A DNA stretch of 64,000 nucleotides from Hofstenia miamia (Eukaryota; Xenacoelomorpha; Acoela), in NCBI GenBank assembly GCA_004352715.1, contig SCFE01000064.1, positions 1,807,535-1,871,534 on the forward strand, in the 5' to 3' direction. A program made the translations under genes and the position numbers. Of the stretch, positions 1-10,411 are shown piece by piece. Each line of letters starts with the position of its first letter. Within the stretch, counting starts at the first letter, position 1. The notes under the pieces are model-generated. The model was not told where the DNA came from. It ran no database searches and saw only the letters and a list, made by a program, of their open reading frames with translations.

Positions 1-1090
1 AAGTTTGTATTTTCCAATAATAATGCTTATAAAACATAAAACCAACAACTCAAACACAGTGCATTTCTGCGACGCCACCTTACACAATCAAGTAGAAATT
101 TGCTATGATATTAAATTCATCAAAAATCAATGAAATCGTTACTACCTTAGATTTCTTCACAATTTGCCATTACGAAGTGTGAATCATATACAATATAATC
201 AATCCATGATTTCGATTGAATTTTCGACGAATGTTTAGGAGTAAACAATAAATAAAAAATATTTTAGCTTCATTCAGCTTCACTCCTAAATATTCAGTTC
301 GTCTGCGGCATAAAGTGTTTACAAATTTCCAATTAAAATTCTACAATCGGCAGGAAAAACAACGCATCTTGAGATACGTTGTTCTGTCGGCCAATATAAA
401 AAATGCATCTTAAGCATACCTTATCTTCAACAACATAAATAAGGTTAAACACGTAAATCTTAATCTGACTACGATAGACATCTTAAGGACAATGTATTTC
501 AAACGTTTCTCCTTAAAATTCTGTTAAGCATAAACTTTTGATTGATTGAATCGCTTGGGCTTTTAATATCGTTGTTTTATCGGTTGACATGACGCTTTGT
601 TATCCTAGAGTCGCATTTTTTTATAATTTTTTTACGGATAACCATTATCAGAAATATTGAACCAAGGTGCATGTCATGTAGAACTTATATTTGCAAGTGT
701 GAATTTTGTTTCCATTAGTCATTTCTCATGATATACAAAACAATATATGATAGGAAAACCCATTCTCTTGTTTTTCTATATAGTAATATAAACAAAGAAT
801 TACAGAAATCGGTCCGGTTGCTCAAAAGTTATTAAGAATTTAAGTTTCGAAACTTTTAAAGTAGTTTTTCTCAAAACTAATTTTTCCGCGAAACGTTGTT
901 TTGCCTGCCGGGAGTAGAATTGATGTATGCAATGAATATGTGATAGTTATAAAGAATAGTTATAATGAAGAGTGCTACTCTGTCCTGCAGAGAATATTTT
1001 TGATCTGCTTTGTAGCAATCCACAGTCAAGCTGTACCACACACTGATATAAAATAATTTTTTAAAGCAAAATGAAAGCATACAAAAAGTA
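1..1090. other. No gene recognised
   Basis: AT-rich sequence with no reading frame that resembles a known protein on either strand. It lies downstream of the CEP72-like exon on that gene's strand, so it may be intron, but I could not identify a further exon. Confidence 0.5.
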
Positions 1091-1098
1091 GTTAAAAG

Positions 1099-1100
<2 letters not shown>

Positions 1101-1130
<30 letters not shown>

Positions 1131-1265
1131 NNNNNNNNNNNNNNNNNNNNNNNNNNNNNNNNNNNNNNNNNNNNNNNNNNNNNNNNNNNNNNNNNNNNNN
1201 NNNNNNNNNNNNNNNNNNNNNNNNNNNNNNNNNNNNNNNNNNNNNNNNNNNNNNNNNNNNNNNNN

Positions 1266-1297
<32 letters not shown>
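1101..1297. repeat. (TA)n microsatellite with assembly gap
   Basis: A pure alternating TA tract runs into 135 unresolved bases (1131-1265) and resumes as TA on the far side. The gap is most simply the unassembled middle of the same microsatellite. Reading frames across it (poly Tyr-Ile) are artefacts. Confidence 0.95.
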
Positions 1298-1301
<4 letters not shown>

Positions 1302-1790
1302 CTGCTCATTTTATGTATGGTAATGTTTTTCAACCCGGGGCATTGCCTGCGTTTTTTGTAAAAACTTAATATTATTATTAGTATGAGAAAAAGTATGTAA
1401 AATAGTCAAGCTTATTATTTGAAAAGCTAATAGTGAATTCTGATTAAGTTCAACATTTCTAACTGCCAAAATTATTTAATTTATTTAAAAGAAACAAATT
1501 TTGCGATTTTATTACGTCATCAAAAATAATGATTACATCAGATTTCTGAGTAATGCACGTTGATAGTGCTGACATGAAAAATCTTTGTGCAAAGATTCGT
1601 TTTAAATGTCGTAATTCAATCTAGTGTTAGATAGGGTGGGAGGACTAAATCCATCGCCAGAAGAAGTGAGGAGCCCAAAAAAAGTCCAGGTCGAATAGAG
1701 TTAATACAAGGTTATACGTTCAAAGCAATAACAAACATTTTTTGCAGCAACAGTGATATTTTATTGAACAAATTTAGTATAATAAGTAAT

Positions 1791-2019
1791 CTGCTGTAAT
1801 CTGGCAAAACACAGTAATTCAGTGAAAAAAGTAAAATTACTGTGTTTTTATTGGTTATTTCAAGTTCAAATAGGAGATGCTTTGTTCTGCCAACCACAAA
1901 TAAACCACATTAAGGGGCCAACCTGAAAAAAATATTATTGCGACATTATGAAAAATTATCAAAGCATGAGATTTTCATGGAAATTTAGTTAATTACTGTG
2001 TTTTGCCAGATGATAGCAG
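1791..2019. repeat. Inverted-repeat (foldback) element beside CEP72-like exon
   Basis: Bases 1800-1819 and 1991-2010 are a perfect 20-bp inverted repeat containing AAAACACAGTAATT, and the match extends imperfectly to about 29 bp (1791-1819 and 1991-2019). A third partial copy of the arm lies in inverted orientation at 1833-1850, so the left part can form its own hairpin. It sits about 20 bp inside the intron next to the donor site of the neighbouring exon. It looks like a miniature inverted-repeat transposon; the family is not identified. Confidence 0.7.
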
Positions 2020-2041
2020 TATAAGGAAAATAATTGTTTAC

Positions 2042-2488
2042 CGATTTATCAGCGAGTGAAACTGGTCTGTCGTTAAGAACTCCAAGCTGTTCAATAATTT
2101 TACAAAGAATGTACCGAAGATCTGCTTCACTTTTGGAAATCGGATTGAGTCTAACATCCAGGCAATTCAAATGCTTCAGATTTCCAAGCTTCATCAATTC
2201 ACTTAATTCACTTATGTTGTTATAATATAGATTAAGATGTTCCAGAAATGCAAGATGACAGAGTCCATCCAGACAATGAATTGCGTTTCTTGATAAATCC
2301 AATTTCTTTACATTAGAAAATAGCGCTAAACCGTTGGAAAGATCAGAAATTTTTTCTACATAAGTCCCTGGAATGCCCAATGCGCGAATTTCATGAGGAT
2401 CTTCATTTTCCAAATCAAGCTTAAGTGCTATCCATTCGTATGATAAAGTGATAAACTGAATTTGGAGTTTATCGTTAGTATCATTCAT
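2042..2488 (-). CDS. CEP72: CEP72/LRRC36-like leucine-rich-repeat protein, N-terminal exon
   Basis: This exon encodes 149 residues from an ATG at 2488. A leader of about 35 residues is followed by IPGTYVEKI (about residues 39-47), then leucine-rich repeats (LDLSRN, LEHLNLYYN, LDVRLNP) and the cap motif LNDRPV. The IPGTY..KI lead-in plus LNLYYN and DRPV is the signature I know from vertebrate CEP72 and its paralogue LRRC36. CEP72 is a pericentriolar protein that helps recruit CDK5RAP2/CEP290-type partners to centrosomes and centriolar satellites. The exon ends in phase 0 at a good donor (TCG|GTAAAC, 2041-2036). An acceptor-like GTTTTAG lies one base before the ATG, so the true start could be in an upstream exon, or the mRNA may be trans-spliced or have a 5'UTR intron. 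No downstream exon was recognised in bases 1-2041, so the gene is partial here. CEP72 versus LRRC36 cannot be decided from the LRR part alone. Confidence 0.82.
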
Positions 2489-3350
2489 TCTAAAACATCA
2501 TTATTAATTTACGTATTCATATTGGGAGCATCTGTCGATGCTGATTCCTTTTTTCACAACGACTACAAAATCACATGTACATAAAGTGCTTCCAGAGTAG
2601 TTGCAACAATTAATATTTGATTCATATATTAACATAAGATAGATCTTTTAATTCAGTATTTAGAAGTGAAACAAAAAGAATAAAGAGAGATTTGTAGAAC
2701 CTAGCGTAATAATTTGTCCCACCCCACTGTAATTCGTCATCTCATGACATATATCATTTAATTTTTAGTATTAGGAAATCGAACTGCTGCTAAAAAATTT
2801 CAACGAAGCTCATACAATTGCAGGTATAAAATATCCGAATTTTTATAAAGGCTTTATGAATTTACTTTTGGAAAAAATTGTAAATCTGCTGAATAGAATT
2901 AAAAATTGATTTCTAGAAAAAAAATTATTGTACTAGAGTCATTATATGAAATTCAATAGAATTTAAAATATTTTTTAAACTAAATCAGCAAAAAATAATA
3001 CTTTGGACAAATTTTGGCCTATGATATCCGCTTCATTGTTTATCACGTATTTCGCAGTCATAACAATTACATACAAGGATACGTAATCAATAATTGTTCA
3101 GGGCAATAATCGCAATAATATTGCATACAATTATTTATTGGCGAACATAAAATAGTGCAATTATTTATTGCACTGTTTTCAAATATTGCAAAAATATTGT
3201 CAATATAGATTGAAATTAGCTTTTTACAACATATTGGATGCATTCGCGATGAGTTAAACTTAATTATGGCCGGAACTCAGTAAAAATTAAGCGCCTATTT
3301 ATTATTTTTTGATTATTTTATCCCTACTCAGCAAATCATTATTACAGTTC
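2489..3350. other. Intergenic, nothing recognised
   Basis: AT-rich sequence upstream of the CEP72-like exon. No coding similarity, RNA gene or clear promoter element is visible. Confidence 0.5.
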
Positions 3351-3354
3351 ACTG

Positions 3355-3956
3355 TTGGAAAGATTTTTTCAATTGATAGTTTTTTTGGATATGAATAACA
3401 CCGATTTGGCTTCCTTGCTGTTGTCTGCTGAAGACAATTTAGGTCTGGTAGATTTGGTGAGGAAATTTGCAGATTTTGAATGTATTTCGAGAAAATCGAA
3501 GAAGCATGTAATATGTGACATGTCAAGGCATGTTTCGATTTGCTATTCGAGAGCTATTCTTCTCCAACATAATATTTGGGCACCACAGAAGACAGCAGCG
3601 CAATTCACCCTGAATTTGAAAAGACAATATCAAGGTGCGCTATGGAAGACTCCATAGATCAAAGTAGTTTGAACAAATTGTCAATTTCTACGTGGAATGC
3701 AAATTTGAGATCTGCAATGGGAAACCTCTGTTCCCTAGACAGAGCTCTAAACAAAAGGCGCATCAACCAGTTGCAGTTAAAATGTGTTCCTCCCTCTTCA
3801 AAGCGGGCGGAGAGACTATTCAGTGCTGTGAGGTACATCAATGCAGACTACCAACGAAACATCAGTCCTGCCAACATAGAAAGTAAAGTGTGTTTACACA
3901 TCAACAAAAAATTCTTTAACACTAAAACAGCTGCTGCAATTATTAAAATGTTTTGA
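3355..3956 (+). pseudogene. hAT transposase C-terminal fossil
   Basis: Two overlapping frames (3355-3657 and 3576-3956) together read as the end of a hAT-superfamily transposase. The second contains SSKRAERLFSAVRYINADYQ and SPANIESKV followed by HINKKFF, which matches the hAT dimerisation domain (pattern S.. AERLFS ... R ... SP.N.E). The first frame's VRKFADFECISRK looks like the preceding segment. The frame change and lack of an upstream catalytic part show a dead copy. The stop is at 3954-3956. Confidence 0.75.
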
Positions 3957-4344
3957 CTGGATTGGCCTGTTGGCCATTTTATTTTACATTGTTATATTAG
4001 AGTATTTGCTTTTTCAATTGGTCTCTTACATTGATACATGACTTTGCAACAATTCTTACACTTAAATTTTCGTTAAAATTTTCTCAATTTTATTTCATTT
4101 AGTAGAAACAATTATTGAATTTTAAAATACGTATTTGACAATAATTGCAATAATTAGAATATTTAAGGTTGAAATATTATAATATTGCATTATTTATTGA
4201 TTTTAAACATTTGATATTACTTGTTGTTCTCAAGGATTTAAAACTTCTTGATTACTTAAACATTAGGTGTTATGAGAATTTAAATCTTTTTCAAAAAATC
4301 GGAATTTTAATTGAAAAATAGTTAATAGTTCAAGTACTGCAGAC

Positions 4345-4420
4345 CAGAGTGGCAAACGGGTCACATATTTTGTATATCGTCAAAAAGGCTTCCCGGTTTC
4401 TTTATGGTGGCGATTCAAAA
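4345..4420. repeat. hAT-like terminal repeat remnant
   Basis: CAGAGTGGCAAACGGGTCAC begins at 4345 and repeats, with a few changes, the left end of the element at 7083. No matching right end was found, so this is a solo or truncated end of the same miniature hAT-like family. Confidence 0.5.
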
Positions 4421-4757
4421 CATGATGTAAATACATTCTCTGCTAGACCAGGCCAAATTGACACTGGTTGGGCGTCTAGATGACACACACGCGTGTCAAC
4501 CGGGGTTGTTTCCAACTTTGTTCATACACTTTAAAGAACTACGGTTCATAACGCGCATGAAAGCAAAATGCATGCAGTTCATCTCGTAATGCTTACGAGT
4601 TAGTAAAAGATCGACAAAACTGAGGAAAGAGTAAACGGAAATTGCACCACTAAAAGGAATACTTAATTACTTAATGTAAAAGGCAGCTGCTAGATTACGT
4701 TCAGCAAAAATTCTCACTCAAGCCTAACAAATCAAGTGAAAAAGCGAAAACTATATT

Positions 4758-4891
4758 TAAGGCCACGCGCATACGATAAAACAATTATAGCGAGCAATGT
4801 GATAAGATAATATCAAAATAATTTGAATTCCTCTAATGTGATTTATCTTAATTGGTTTAGCAACAACAGTTGCATCGTTCCTGTTGGCCTA
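4758..4891 (-). mobile_element. Miniature inverted-repeat element, copy 1
   Basis: About 134 bp bounded by TTAAGGCC... and ...GGCCTA with decayed inverted ends. It aligns along its length to the reverse complement of the element at 48478-48627; shared blocks include AATAATTTGAATTCC and ATCTTAATTGG. Being the older copy, its inverted repeats are less perfect. It is non-coding. The superfamily is unknown; the TTA/TAA ends are compatible with PIF/Harbinger but do not establish it. Confidence 0.75.
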
Positions 4892-4894
4892 TCG

Positions 4895-6330
4895 AATGCA
4901 TTAAAATTCTTACTTTCTTTCCGGATTACTTAAAACTTGCTCATATTATTCCCATTTAAAAAAGCGATCCGCCTGTCTCATGCCAAAAATTACTGACGAA
5001 ATTCCATCACTTTTCCAATAAGCAAATGACGGAACACCTAAATAAGTACATTCTCCTATCAAATACTAAATTATCGAATTCATAAAAATTTCGACAGCTC
5101 AAAAATGGACTCAAACAAATTCGTAGCCACTGCATGCTTAGATCTGTCTAAGGGCTTCGATTTTATTGATCACAGTATACAAATATAAAATTACCTTGTA
5201 TGGGATTTATATATTTAAGCATAGACAGAGTCAAAGCAAATGTTTTTCTGATTGGCTACTTTTTCAACAAAGGTGTTGCTCATGAAACAATTAGGTTCCC
5301 TTATTTTCACTATATATGCTAACGACATGCATACAATAACTGAGTGTAATTCAATTCTATATGCGAATGATACCTGCATATTCCACATGCATTTAATAAA
5401 TGAATCTGTAGCAACAAATTGTCGACGTATTTCAACATGCATAAGTTGCTAGTAAATGAGGAAAAGCAGAATTTTTGTATTTTGCAGCTTACTAACAATA
5501 ATTACAATGCTTCAGCATAAACTCTTCATCTGCATAAATTAACGTTCCAAATTTAGACAAGTATTCTGCCCTGAGCAAGCAAAACCCCATATCTCTATTG
5601 TTTGCAGTGGAAATAGCCAAGAACGCTTTCTTGTCTAGCCGTAGGAGATTTAAAAAGATAAAGTTTCGTTCAATAGCAATTACTAAGTGAATTTATCTTC
5701 AAAATTTCAGCATTCCTTCAAAGATTAAAAAATTCTTATATGTTAGCTGTAATTATTTCTATTGTGTTTTGATTGCTCCAATCCAACTATTTAGTTCAAC
5801 ATAATTAACAAATTTCCTTTCAAGCTTTGTGTATATAAATGCATTATTTATTTAACTACACCAATTGAAATTGAACATAGTATTTGTATACAGATATCTA
5901 AGTCAATATGAAACATATTTTCAAGTGGATGAATTAAAGTTACTGGGAAATGCAGCAGACCAATTATCACAGTACTAACTTTTCTTTGTTGTAGCTCTGC
6001 TGTGCATAACTCACCTCACTGCTTGCATATAATTGGACAATCAAAACCCCGTATACTGAAATGTTGGGTTTTGCTTGACAAATTTTATATCTGAAATATG
6101 GATAATGGGTTTTGCTCACACTAAAAAAACCAATTTTGAGGTACTTCAGAGCTAAATCGGCAGAACATAAGACAAGAATCTCAGATGTCAATTAACAAAA
6201 AATCTAAGTTTCAATAATTTTTTCAGATATTGGGTTTTGCCTGCTCAGGGCAGTATTTAGGAGTAAATTTTGCCTGGAAAAATGGTTCCTAATTTTTTTG
6301 AAAACCTTAAAATATATTCTTTGTCTGGTA
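4895..6330 (+). pseudogene. Non-LTR retrotransposon (LINE) reverse transcriptase fossil, copy 1
   Basis: Degenerate plus-strand reverse transcriptase. Recognisable blocks in order are FPDYLKLAHIIPI then a stop (about 4918-4965, the K.A.I.PI.K motif), LDLSKGFDFIDHS (about 5140-5175, equivalent to LDLSKAFDTVDH), IYANDMH with LYANDT (about 5310-5375, the catalytic YADD region with the first D changed to N), and YLGVNFAW (about 6255-6285). The last two blocks are separated by the inserted element at 5566-6253. The motif set suggests a Jockey/CR1-like element. Stops, frameshifts and the catalytic change show it is dead. Confidence 0.8.
5566..6253. mobile_element. 688-bp terminal-inverted-repeat element nested in the LINE
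   Basis: The ends are CTGCCCTGAGCA(A/G)GCAAAACC at 5566 and its inverse at 6253, matching for about 30 bp. A TATT flank on both sides (5562-5565 and 6254-6257) looks like a 4-bp target duplication. The right part carries repeated GGGTTTTGC sub-terminal motifs (about 6062, 6108 and 6231). It interrupts the LINE exactly before the YLGV block, so it inserted later. No transposase is present, so it is non-autonomous; the superfamily is not identified. Confidence 0.78.
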
Positions 6331-6799
6331 GAATTTGGCATATAGTATTTTATATATTTGCATATTTCTTCACTTTTTGAGGAATTTTAGCAATTTAAAT
6401 AAAAGCACAATCAACATCATACGAAAAATCAATATCCAATGGAATCCATAGATCCCAATATTGAATTATGTAGAATTCAAGGACACAGCACATAACAGAA
6501 ATATAGAATCCCTTTCAAATAAAAATGTTATGCAAAACAAGATCAATTTACACTAAACGCAGGTGAACCTTGTTATCTAACATTAAGGTCAATTTTAACT
6601 AAAGAAAATTATATGTTCAAGACAATATGTTCATTAAATGTATAAAATACCCTACATAAAATTCTATAAAAATTCATTGCGATAAATTTCCTAACGATGT
6701 TAATATTAGCAAAATATATTGTGGATTATGTTTCTATGCAATTTGTTAAGGCCGCTATTCAGATAAATTACAAGTTTGCAATTAATATTTAAGACAATA

Positions 6800-7060
6800 C
6801 AGAATATCTTATCCTCTGTAAACGACATGCATTTGATAACATTACAATTTGCTCAATATGCCGATGACACTGCATAGTCAGTTACGATACATCAATGCAT
6901 ATAACACTTGAATCTAGAGAACTAAGTGGTGGAATATTTTTAATATATAAGTTCCTTATTAATGAAGGCAAAACAGTCTAGTATTTTGGATCCCAATTAC
7001 GATGTTTCTGCAGTTTGAAAGTATATATTAAGGTGTGTACCGTAGCCATTTTTAAATACC
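6800..7060 (+). pseudogene. LINE reverse transcriptase fossil, copy 2
   Basis: A second relic of the same retrotransposon family. VNDMHLIT and then QYADDTA with an intact YADD motif occur at about 6815-6875, followed by a stop and a decayed thumb region. The ACGACATGCAT block is shared with copy 1 (IYANDMH), which supports a common family. Confidence 0.7.
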
Positions 7061-7082
7061 TAACTAATATTTTAATCATAAC

Positions 7083-7394
7083 CAGAGTGGCAAACGGTTG
7101 ACATATTTTGACACACAACCCGACCCGTGGGTCAGACAGTCAGCTTTTAACTAGATTTGGCTTTGCAAATGTTTGACAAATCTAACATGAAACAATGTCA
7201 TTAAAATTGATTTTGAGTAGGCTTTATATAGAATAGTAGATTGTATACTAAATGCAAATGCATGGAAAGCTTTCCACTATTTCAGGAAAATCCTTCAAAC
7301 ATCACATTTCTGTGAAAAGGCAATTTTGAAAATTTTGACCCGAGCAAGTGGGTCCCACAACCCGCGAGTCGGGCCGACCCATTTGCCACCTTCA
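7083..7394. mobile_element. hAT-like miniature element
   Basis: The left end is CAGAGTGGCAAACGG and the right end reads, inverted, GGTGGCAAATGGGTCGG. The inner parts of both ends are rich in CCCGACCCG/CGGGTTG, giving an unusually GC-rich patch in an AT-rich neighbourhood. The short inverted ends starting CAG-GTGGCAAA are typical of hAT elements. No clean 8-bp target duplication was found, so the right boundary is approximate. Confidence 0.55.
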
Positions 7395-8545
7395 AGTATA
7401 AAAAATGTGAGAGAAAATTGCCACATTGCACTTTTAATAAAGGGCGCACTTAAAACATTTTCATACAATTAAGTTGGGCTTAAATGTCCTAAAGAAAATT
7501 CTATTAAAACTGGGCATTTGATTTTTAGAATAATGATCTTTCCAAAACACCGTTATACGGAACCCTATTTCGACATTCGTTAATCTAGCATAAATAAAAT
7601 GTGTTAAAGAATAATTCACTAATAAAGAAATCGAAAGGCAGATAAACCGAAATACTTTATTTTTGGTAAATGATAGTTAAGATAAAAATTTTTTAACATT
7701 AACTACGATAATCTGGAATATTTGATCTGTGTTATGAATTTAACGACTATTAGATTAATTTTCCGCTATTTTATTGTAATCATTTGTATGATTAAAAAAT
7801 CTCTAATCTCATCTATGGAAATACGACTTCAAACAAAGCGTCTATAGTTAACCAATTTTTGACGTTTTATTAATATAGTCAAGATGCCGAAAAACGATAG
7901 ATTGCAATTACCAATACAAGTCTTAATGGTGTAAAATAGATATTTATTTTAGATAAACATTAGTGAAAACACTACAGCTTGAATCGATTTTGTATAGCAA
8001 TGTTTCAATATGAAGGCGAAACATGTGAAAACACACGATGAAAGAGTTTGATTTGGATTTCATTAAAAAGTCTTAACATTCTAGTCACATGAAGACCATG
8101 TGGAAATGAAATTGAACTTACAAAACGATTATATCATTCAAAACATAGATTTTTTTCTAAAAATGTTCGATATTTGAATATTGCTTGGGGAACGCTTACA
8201 AAATTTTATGAAATTCCGAAAATTTGCTGACGAGCTAACCGAACTGCTATGTGCTGAAATGTAGGCTTTTTAGTGAAAAATTCTCTTTAAAAGGACAGCT
8301 CGATTTGTAAGTAACAAATTGTGCAATCCATTTTGTTTCAATGTAAAAATATTTTATAATCAGACTCAAATTACACCTTGACTCTAATTCAGGGATATTC
8401 TTCACAGTAAAAATTGACATTAAATTTAATGGCTATTAATATACATAACAAATAAAAAGTTAAAAACTAAGAATGCAACATTCTTTAATTCAAATCAAAA
8501 GCCTTTTCAGGGAGCGATTTGTAAACAAAGTGAAGTAGTTATACA
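7395..8545. other. Spacer, includes probable RNF10 3'UTR
   Basis: No coding similarity on either strand. The RNF10 stop codon is at 8548-8546 on the minus strand, so part of this stretch should be its 3' untranslated region; I could not identify a single convincing polyadenylation signal. Confidence 0.5.
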
Positions 8546-10362
8546 TCAGCGTTTAATATTCATTCCTGTACTAAACAAGATTGTTTTCGGCTTCTTCTTC
8601 TTGGTTTTTCCAGGCGGAACTGATTCAGCAATATCTAAATAAGGGATGATAACAGTTGGCACATAAAAATGTTATCAAGTGAAATTAAATTTTTTAAATG
8701 AGATTCGCCATACCACGTATTTCTATGGATATGCCAAATAAATGTTTGAAGAAATCTCCTCGAACACGGAAAGTTATTATGAACAAAGAAACTTTTGGTA
8801 AAAATGATGAAATATCTATAATTTTGCCAGCACTCTATAGAACATTAAGCATATTTTGAGCAATGGTTAAATAAAAATGGAGGAAGTAGTCCTCTTTATT
8901 TGCTATTATAAAATTATATTTGACAAAAATCTCTACAAAATTCCAGAAAGTAATCTTCACAGTAACAGATATCAAAAAACTGATGGCATATGTTTTTTGA
9001 AGCACCCAAATGTCAGAAACTCATTGCTGATTAAATTGACAAAATATTTTTATTGTTCTTAAAAAATATTCTACGTAAAATTATAGAATGGAATTAAGAA
9101 GCTACCAAGTCTAACCCAAGTTTTGCCATTCATCTATACAAATAATTTTGAATAATACTTTAATTCCATTCAATTATTACAGTGCAACAAAAATTTAAAG
9201 TAAATATTAAAAACAAATATGATTAATATTCCTCATAACAAGTTGAGTACGATAAACACACTTATTGGAATTCATATAAAATTGACATTCAATGGTAAGA
9301 TTGGAAGACTTTCAAAATAAGCACAAAACAATTGAAAAGTTATTATTAAGTCTCCATTTGAATGCCAATAATGATGCATCAGTTGATGGCTTTCAAACAT
9401 TCACAAGGAATGTGGAATAAATAGAGAATTAAACATATTGAGACATTGAGGATTCAATGTTGAAACGAAACTAAATAAGCATTCACCCAAATCTAAAATG
9501 AATCTGACTCACTCACACTTATATAATGCGTATGTTTAAAATTACATTGAAAATGTTTTCCATTACCTAAATCTAAAGCGTTCTGAAATGCTTCATTGAA
9601 AGAAAATTGAAAATCTGGCACTACGGGAGCGTTTTCATCTCCAAGTGAAATGCTTCGTTGTAAATCATTTGGTGTTGAAGACACACTTTCTTTTTCCATT
9701 GAATTTTTTGCTATCTAAATATACAGCTAAAACAGATCTCAAACTATTAGAAGTTATAGTTATTTAATGAAGTAAAAATCTCCCAAAAAATAAACACACA
9801 ACATTGGATACTGACTGAAATAATTGTGGACTTTTAATATTAGCATGTCAATTAAAATGCATGCTAGCATTTCGGCGCTAAAAATGCATGAAAATATAAT
9901 AGGCATCTTCGAAGACAAAAAGCAAGGTATCCAGTTAAGATTATTAACTTCCAAACGAAATGCAAAGCATTTCCCACACAGTAAGTAAATGAGAAAGTGA
10001 TAAACAGATGTTTTGTTACACCCTTCTAATATCGATCACTGTCAATAGCTTGAGTGTAGCGAATTATATTGCATTTAAGCGGATGTTACACAATGGGTTT
10101 TGTCATGGGGCAAATGAACTAATTAAATAGGCTCTTAGGCGTGACACACAATGGATCATACTCCGAGATGAATTATCTTGAGCCGGGGTAGATAAGAAAT
10201 ATGTAAACTAAAGACATCGTTTTACAACATGGATGAAACAAAACAGTAACATTTCTACTATGATATGGACATCATTTTTGCATTCACAATGCAATATTAT
10301 ATTTAACAGATCCACAAGCTAAAACTTAAATGGAAAAAATGCAGCCCTACTTTTTTATCTTG

Positions 10363-10411
<49 letters not shown>

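Noticed and set aside
1061-1333. Open frames rich in Tyr-Ile across the TA tract and gap
   Set aside because: They are translations of a (TA)n microsatellite and unresolved bases.
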